Below are positions 62,123 to 64,000 of a stretch of DNA of 64,000 nucleotides, one piece after another (positions within the stretch are counted from its first letter, which is position 1; the number at the start of each line of letters is the position of its first letter). Source of the DNA: Neobacillus bataviensis (GTDB lineage: Bacteria > Bacillota > Bacilli > Bacillales_B > DSM-18226); contig NZ_JAHXYW010000004.1 of assembly GCF_019969725.1 (NCBI RefSeq), forward strand, positions 310,001 to 374,000, read 5' to 3'. Below the pieces are notes generated by a model, which did no database searches, was not told where the DNA came from, and saw nothing but the letters and a program-made list of their open reading frames with translations. Position numbers and translations under genes: made by a program.

Positions 62123-62566
62123 ATGAAACGAATAACATCTCTTTTATTTCTAGCCATTGTAATGGCAATTGTTGCGGCTGGCTGCAGTTCAAAAATACAA
62201 GATTTAAAGCTTGATAAAAAACATAAGCCGCTTCCTGATTATGTGTTGAATTCTTCAGAAAAAATTCAAGAGACCTATATAATGGCAGCAACCTATCCAG
62301 AAGTGGTAGCGCAAGTTCCTTGCTATTGCGGTTGTGTAAGCGATGGACATAAGAGCAATCTAGATTGCTTTGTAGGACAAATGGGTGGAGAAAATGCCGT
62401 GGAAGAATGGGATTCGCATGGTATAGCATGAGACACTTGTGTCAATATCGCCCGGGAGGCGGTAGAAATGCATCTTGACGGAAAAAGTCCTAGTAAAATA
62501 TATGATTTAATCACAAGAAAATACGAAGATTTTGGGGAACCAACTCCAACACAGGAACCAAAGTAA
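62123..62566 (+). CDS. PCYCGC-motif lipoprotein with in-frame UGA; candidate selenoprotein
   Basis: A 147-codon gene whose codon 103 is UGA (62429-62431). Before it: a lipoprotein signal ending VAAGC (Cys21), then PCYCGC (66-71), a further Cys82 in LDCFVG, and EEWDSHGIA. After it the same frame continues without break: DTCVNIAREAVEMHLDGK, then KIYDLITRKYEDFG and a stop at 62564-62566. In the PCYCGC family this place holds a Cys of a CxxC pair, so UGA-D-T-C would read U-x-x-C. A stem-loop follows (62447-62463). GGGAAGGGGGG precedes the ATG. If UGA is a stop, the product is 102 residues and lacks the second motif. The role is unknown; thiol or metal redox chemistry outside the membrane is inferred from the cysteines and the adjacent cytochrome. 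Confidence 0.7.
62447..62463 (+). promoter_or_regulatory. SECIS-like stem-loop downstream of the in-frame UGA
   Basis: ATCGCC (62447-62452) pairs with GGCGGT (62458-62463), one G-T pair, around the loop CGGGA. The loop begins 21 bases after the UGA and has G at its second position, which are the main features of bacterial SECIS elements. The codons here (GCC CGG GAG GCG) are G+C-rich, unlike the neighboring A+T-rich codons, suggesting RNA-level constraint. A small hairpin GACA-CTTG-TGTC lies between it and the UGA. Confidence 0.55.
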
Positions 62567-62577
62567 GGGAGTAACCC

Positions 62578-63231
62578 ATGAAAAAAATACTAATCGGAAG
62601 TTACATTTTGATTATTATTGGAATAATTTTTTGTATCGGGAATAGCGAACTTTTTAATTCCAAGAACTCTATGTCAATTGCTGCAGGTGAAAAAGTATAC
62701 AATAAAAACTGTCTTATTTGTCACGGTAAAACTGGAAAAGGTGAAGGTTTAAAAGCAGGGACAGCCATAAACAATCAACACTTTTTAAGTTCTGTATCGG
62801 ATAAAGATCTGTATAATTATGTGAAATTCGGCAGAGAAGCGACCACGATGCCGGCTTATGGATCAAGATTATCGGAAAAGGATTTGAAAAATCTTGTTAC
62901 ATTCATAAGGGATTGGCAAACCGAGGAGATAAAATTTAATGCTCCGAAAACGTTTTCTGGTAATCCGGAAAAAGGCAAGAAACAATATAATATGTATTGT
63001 TTAACTTGTCATGGCGAAGCTGGTTCAGGGAAGCAAAGAATGGGAACTGCATTGTCAAATCCAATGTATTTGAAGTATACAACCGATAAGCAAATTTGGA
63101 TTGATATTGCCTACGGGCGTGAAGAAACACGCATGGGTCCTTCTTTAAAGGGTCTTGATGGTGCACGACAGCTTAATGAAAAAGATATTTCCGATATTGT
63201 TTCCTATATTCATTCTTGGGAGAAAAAATGA
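62578..63231 (+). CDS. Diheme cytochrome c, membrane-anchored
   Basis: A 217-residue protein with an N-terminal membrane anchor (about 4-22) and two class I cytochrome c domains. Heme sites are CLICH (45-49) with Met91 (TTMPAYG), and CLTCH (141-145) with a Met near 186 (TRMGPSL). The two domains are about 95 residues apart and similar, pointing to a duplication. It follows the PCYCGC gene by 11 bases with GGGAG between, so they are co-transcribed. It should move electrons on the outer membrane face, possibly to or from the cysteine-rich lipoprotein. Confidence 0.85.
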   Translation: MKKILIGSYILIIIGIIFCIGNSELFNSKNSMSIAAGEKVYNKNCLICHGKTGKGEGLKAGTAINNQHFLSSVSDKDLYNYVKFGREATTMPAYGSRLSEKDLKNLVTFIRDWQTEEIKFNAPKTFSGNPEKGKKQYNMYCLTCHGEAGSGKQRMGTALSNPMYLKYTTDKQIWIDIAYGREETRMGPSLKGLDGARQLNEKDISDIVSYIHSWEKK

Positions 63232-63240
63232 TGAAAGCAA

Positions 63241-63277
63241 AACCTTAAATCTACATGGTAGATTTAAGGTTTTTTTC
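63241..63277 (+). terminator. Terminator after the cytochrome gene
   Basis: A perfect 14-bp stem AACCTTAAATCTAC / GTAGATTTAAGGTT with loop ATG and a run of T. Confidence 0.93.
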
Positions 63278-63455
63278 ATTTTTTATCAAATGTGTCCAAT
63301 TTGTGGTTGTTTTTTGACGAAAAGGTAACGTTTTTTGCCCTTTAACAAAATGTTCAAGAGTGGTTCAACAAAGAGGATTCAATAACGATTATATTTATTT
63401 CAAAGAGGACTATAGTAAAAATTACTCAGCTTTCCATAGGTCAAGGAGGATTAAT

Positions 63456-64000
63456 ATGCTTAAAAAGAGGTTGTTGGCATTATTCGTAATTGGAGCATTT
63501 TTTACGAACTTTATCATTCCAAAGGCTAGTGCCGAAACAGTATTTCAAGCTGAAAAATTTCCTTTTAAGGAAATGCAGATACAAGTAATGCCAGAATTTG
63601 ATTACCCAGAGGATTGGGGATCACGGGATATTCCTTCATTACTTGTAGGCCAGTACGGCACCATTACAAATAAAAGTGGTCAAGATTATGATGGGAAAAT
63701 TGAAATCCCGGTTCCTGCTATGGAAAAAGGTTTCGAAGCCTATTTAGTAGCAGAATTTCCAGAAGAAAATAAGCCAGAGGTCCAGCGGCCCTATGATGTT
63801 GATAAAGAAAAGGGGCTCATCACCTGGAAACCAGCGAAGCCAATAAAGAGTAACGAATCGTATAAATTTGTTATCGAATATTATACCAAAACTGTGGACG
63901 TAAAGGACAATAAAAGCTTTACATACGAACTTCAAAAAAACGCTGATATAGAGCTGCTGGATGTTATCTTTTATGCGCCTATGAATGCTAAAGATATCAA
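63456..64000 (+). CDS. Secreted protein, partial at the window end
   Basis: Frame open from the ATG at 63456 to the last base, so the gene continues beyond the window (about 181 residues seen). A signal peptide (LLALFVIGAFFTNFIIPKASA) is followed by a beta-rich extracytoplasmic region with GQYGTITNKSGQDYDGKIEIPVP, AYLVAEFPEENKPEVQRPY, and KSNESYKFVIEYYTK. AAGGAGG precedes the ATG. I do not recognize a named family; the Ig-like pattern and DVIFYAPMNAKDI suggest a surface protein of bacilli, perhaps with a C-terminal anchor outside the window. Confidence 0.7.
   Translation, partial: MLKKRLLALFVIGAFFTNFIIPKASAETVFQAEKFPFKEMQIQVMPEFDYPEDWGSRDIPSLLVGQYGTITNKSGQDYDGKIEIPVPAMEKGFEAYLVAEFPEENKPEVQRPYDVDKEKGLITWKPAKPIKSNESYKFVIEYYTKTVDVKDNKSFTYELQKNADIELLDVIFYAPMNAKDI

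Overview
The window is a low-G+C Firmicute chromosome segment, almost certainly a Bacillaceae member (Neobacillus, Mesobacillus or Priestia-like rather than Bacillus subtilis itself). The evidence is the AGGAGG-type ribosome sites, TTG and GTG starts, and Rho-independent terminators after most transcription units. Gene order largely follows the B. subtilis yqf-yqg-yqh region: cccA, trmK, yqfO, ispH, cshB, nfo, ispG, sodA, pbpA, pst, glcK, comG, gcv, lipM, yqhO-yqhT, efp. No rRNA, tRNA, prophage, transposase or CRISPR array is seen.

Layout. 0.1-8.6 kb: acyl-CoA dehydrogenase (sigma-A-like promoter plus a CcpA cre-like site), cytochrome c550, tRNA methyltransferase trmK with yqfO, ispH, a VrrA-like repeat protein, helicase cshB and endonuclease IV. 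8.6-11.4 kb: zinc uptake znuC-znuB with zur behind a Zur box. 11.5-16.3 kb: ispG, small membrane proteins, an Fnr-type Fe-S regulator and sodA. 16.4-25.1 kb: an MFS transporter, a class B PBP, and pstS-C-A-B-B-phoU behind a four-repeat Pho box. 25.3-38.1 kb: L33, folate, lactate dehydrogenase (Rex-like operator), rhomboid protease GluP, glucokinase and envelope proteins. 38.2-46 kb, minus strand: a Cys-containing HTH regulator, yqzE, the comGA-GG pseudopilus operon, yqhG and the SNF2 helicase yqhH. 46.1-50.4 kb: glycine riboswitch and gcvT-gcvPA-gcvPB. 50.6-61.3 kb: rhodanese, lipM, an SRPBCC protein, a B12-dependent ribonucleotide reductase, an NlpC/P60 hydrolase, yqhO-P-Q-R-T and efp. 61.4-64 kb: an accessory redox cluster.

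The most unusual object is in that last cluster. A PCYCGC-type lipoprotein gene (62123-62566) carries an in-frame UGA exactly where a CxxC cysteine is expected. The UGA is followed by a G+C-rich stem-loop with the position and loop G expected of a bacterial SECIS element, and the frame then continues as clear coding sequence. It is therefore a candidate selenoprotein with a U-x-x-C motif, next to a diheme cytochrome c and a frameshifted four-helix membrane protein with a His/Met tail. Read-through, pseudogenization or sequence error remain possible.

Other non-standard structure: a 134-bp G+C-rich palindromic intergenic element with TTGTTGATT ends, and an internally deleted 35-bp copy of it 29 kb away; a 47-bp perfect palindrome beside comGA; four TGTCCA repeats at exactly 21-bp spacing after gcvPB; and paired NrdR-like boxes before the class II reductase. 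Relative to B. subtilis order, mntR and yqhS (aroQ) are absent from their usual positions.

All family assignments come from reading motifs and recalled family knowledge; no database search was run.
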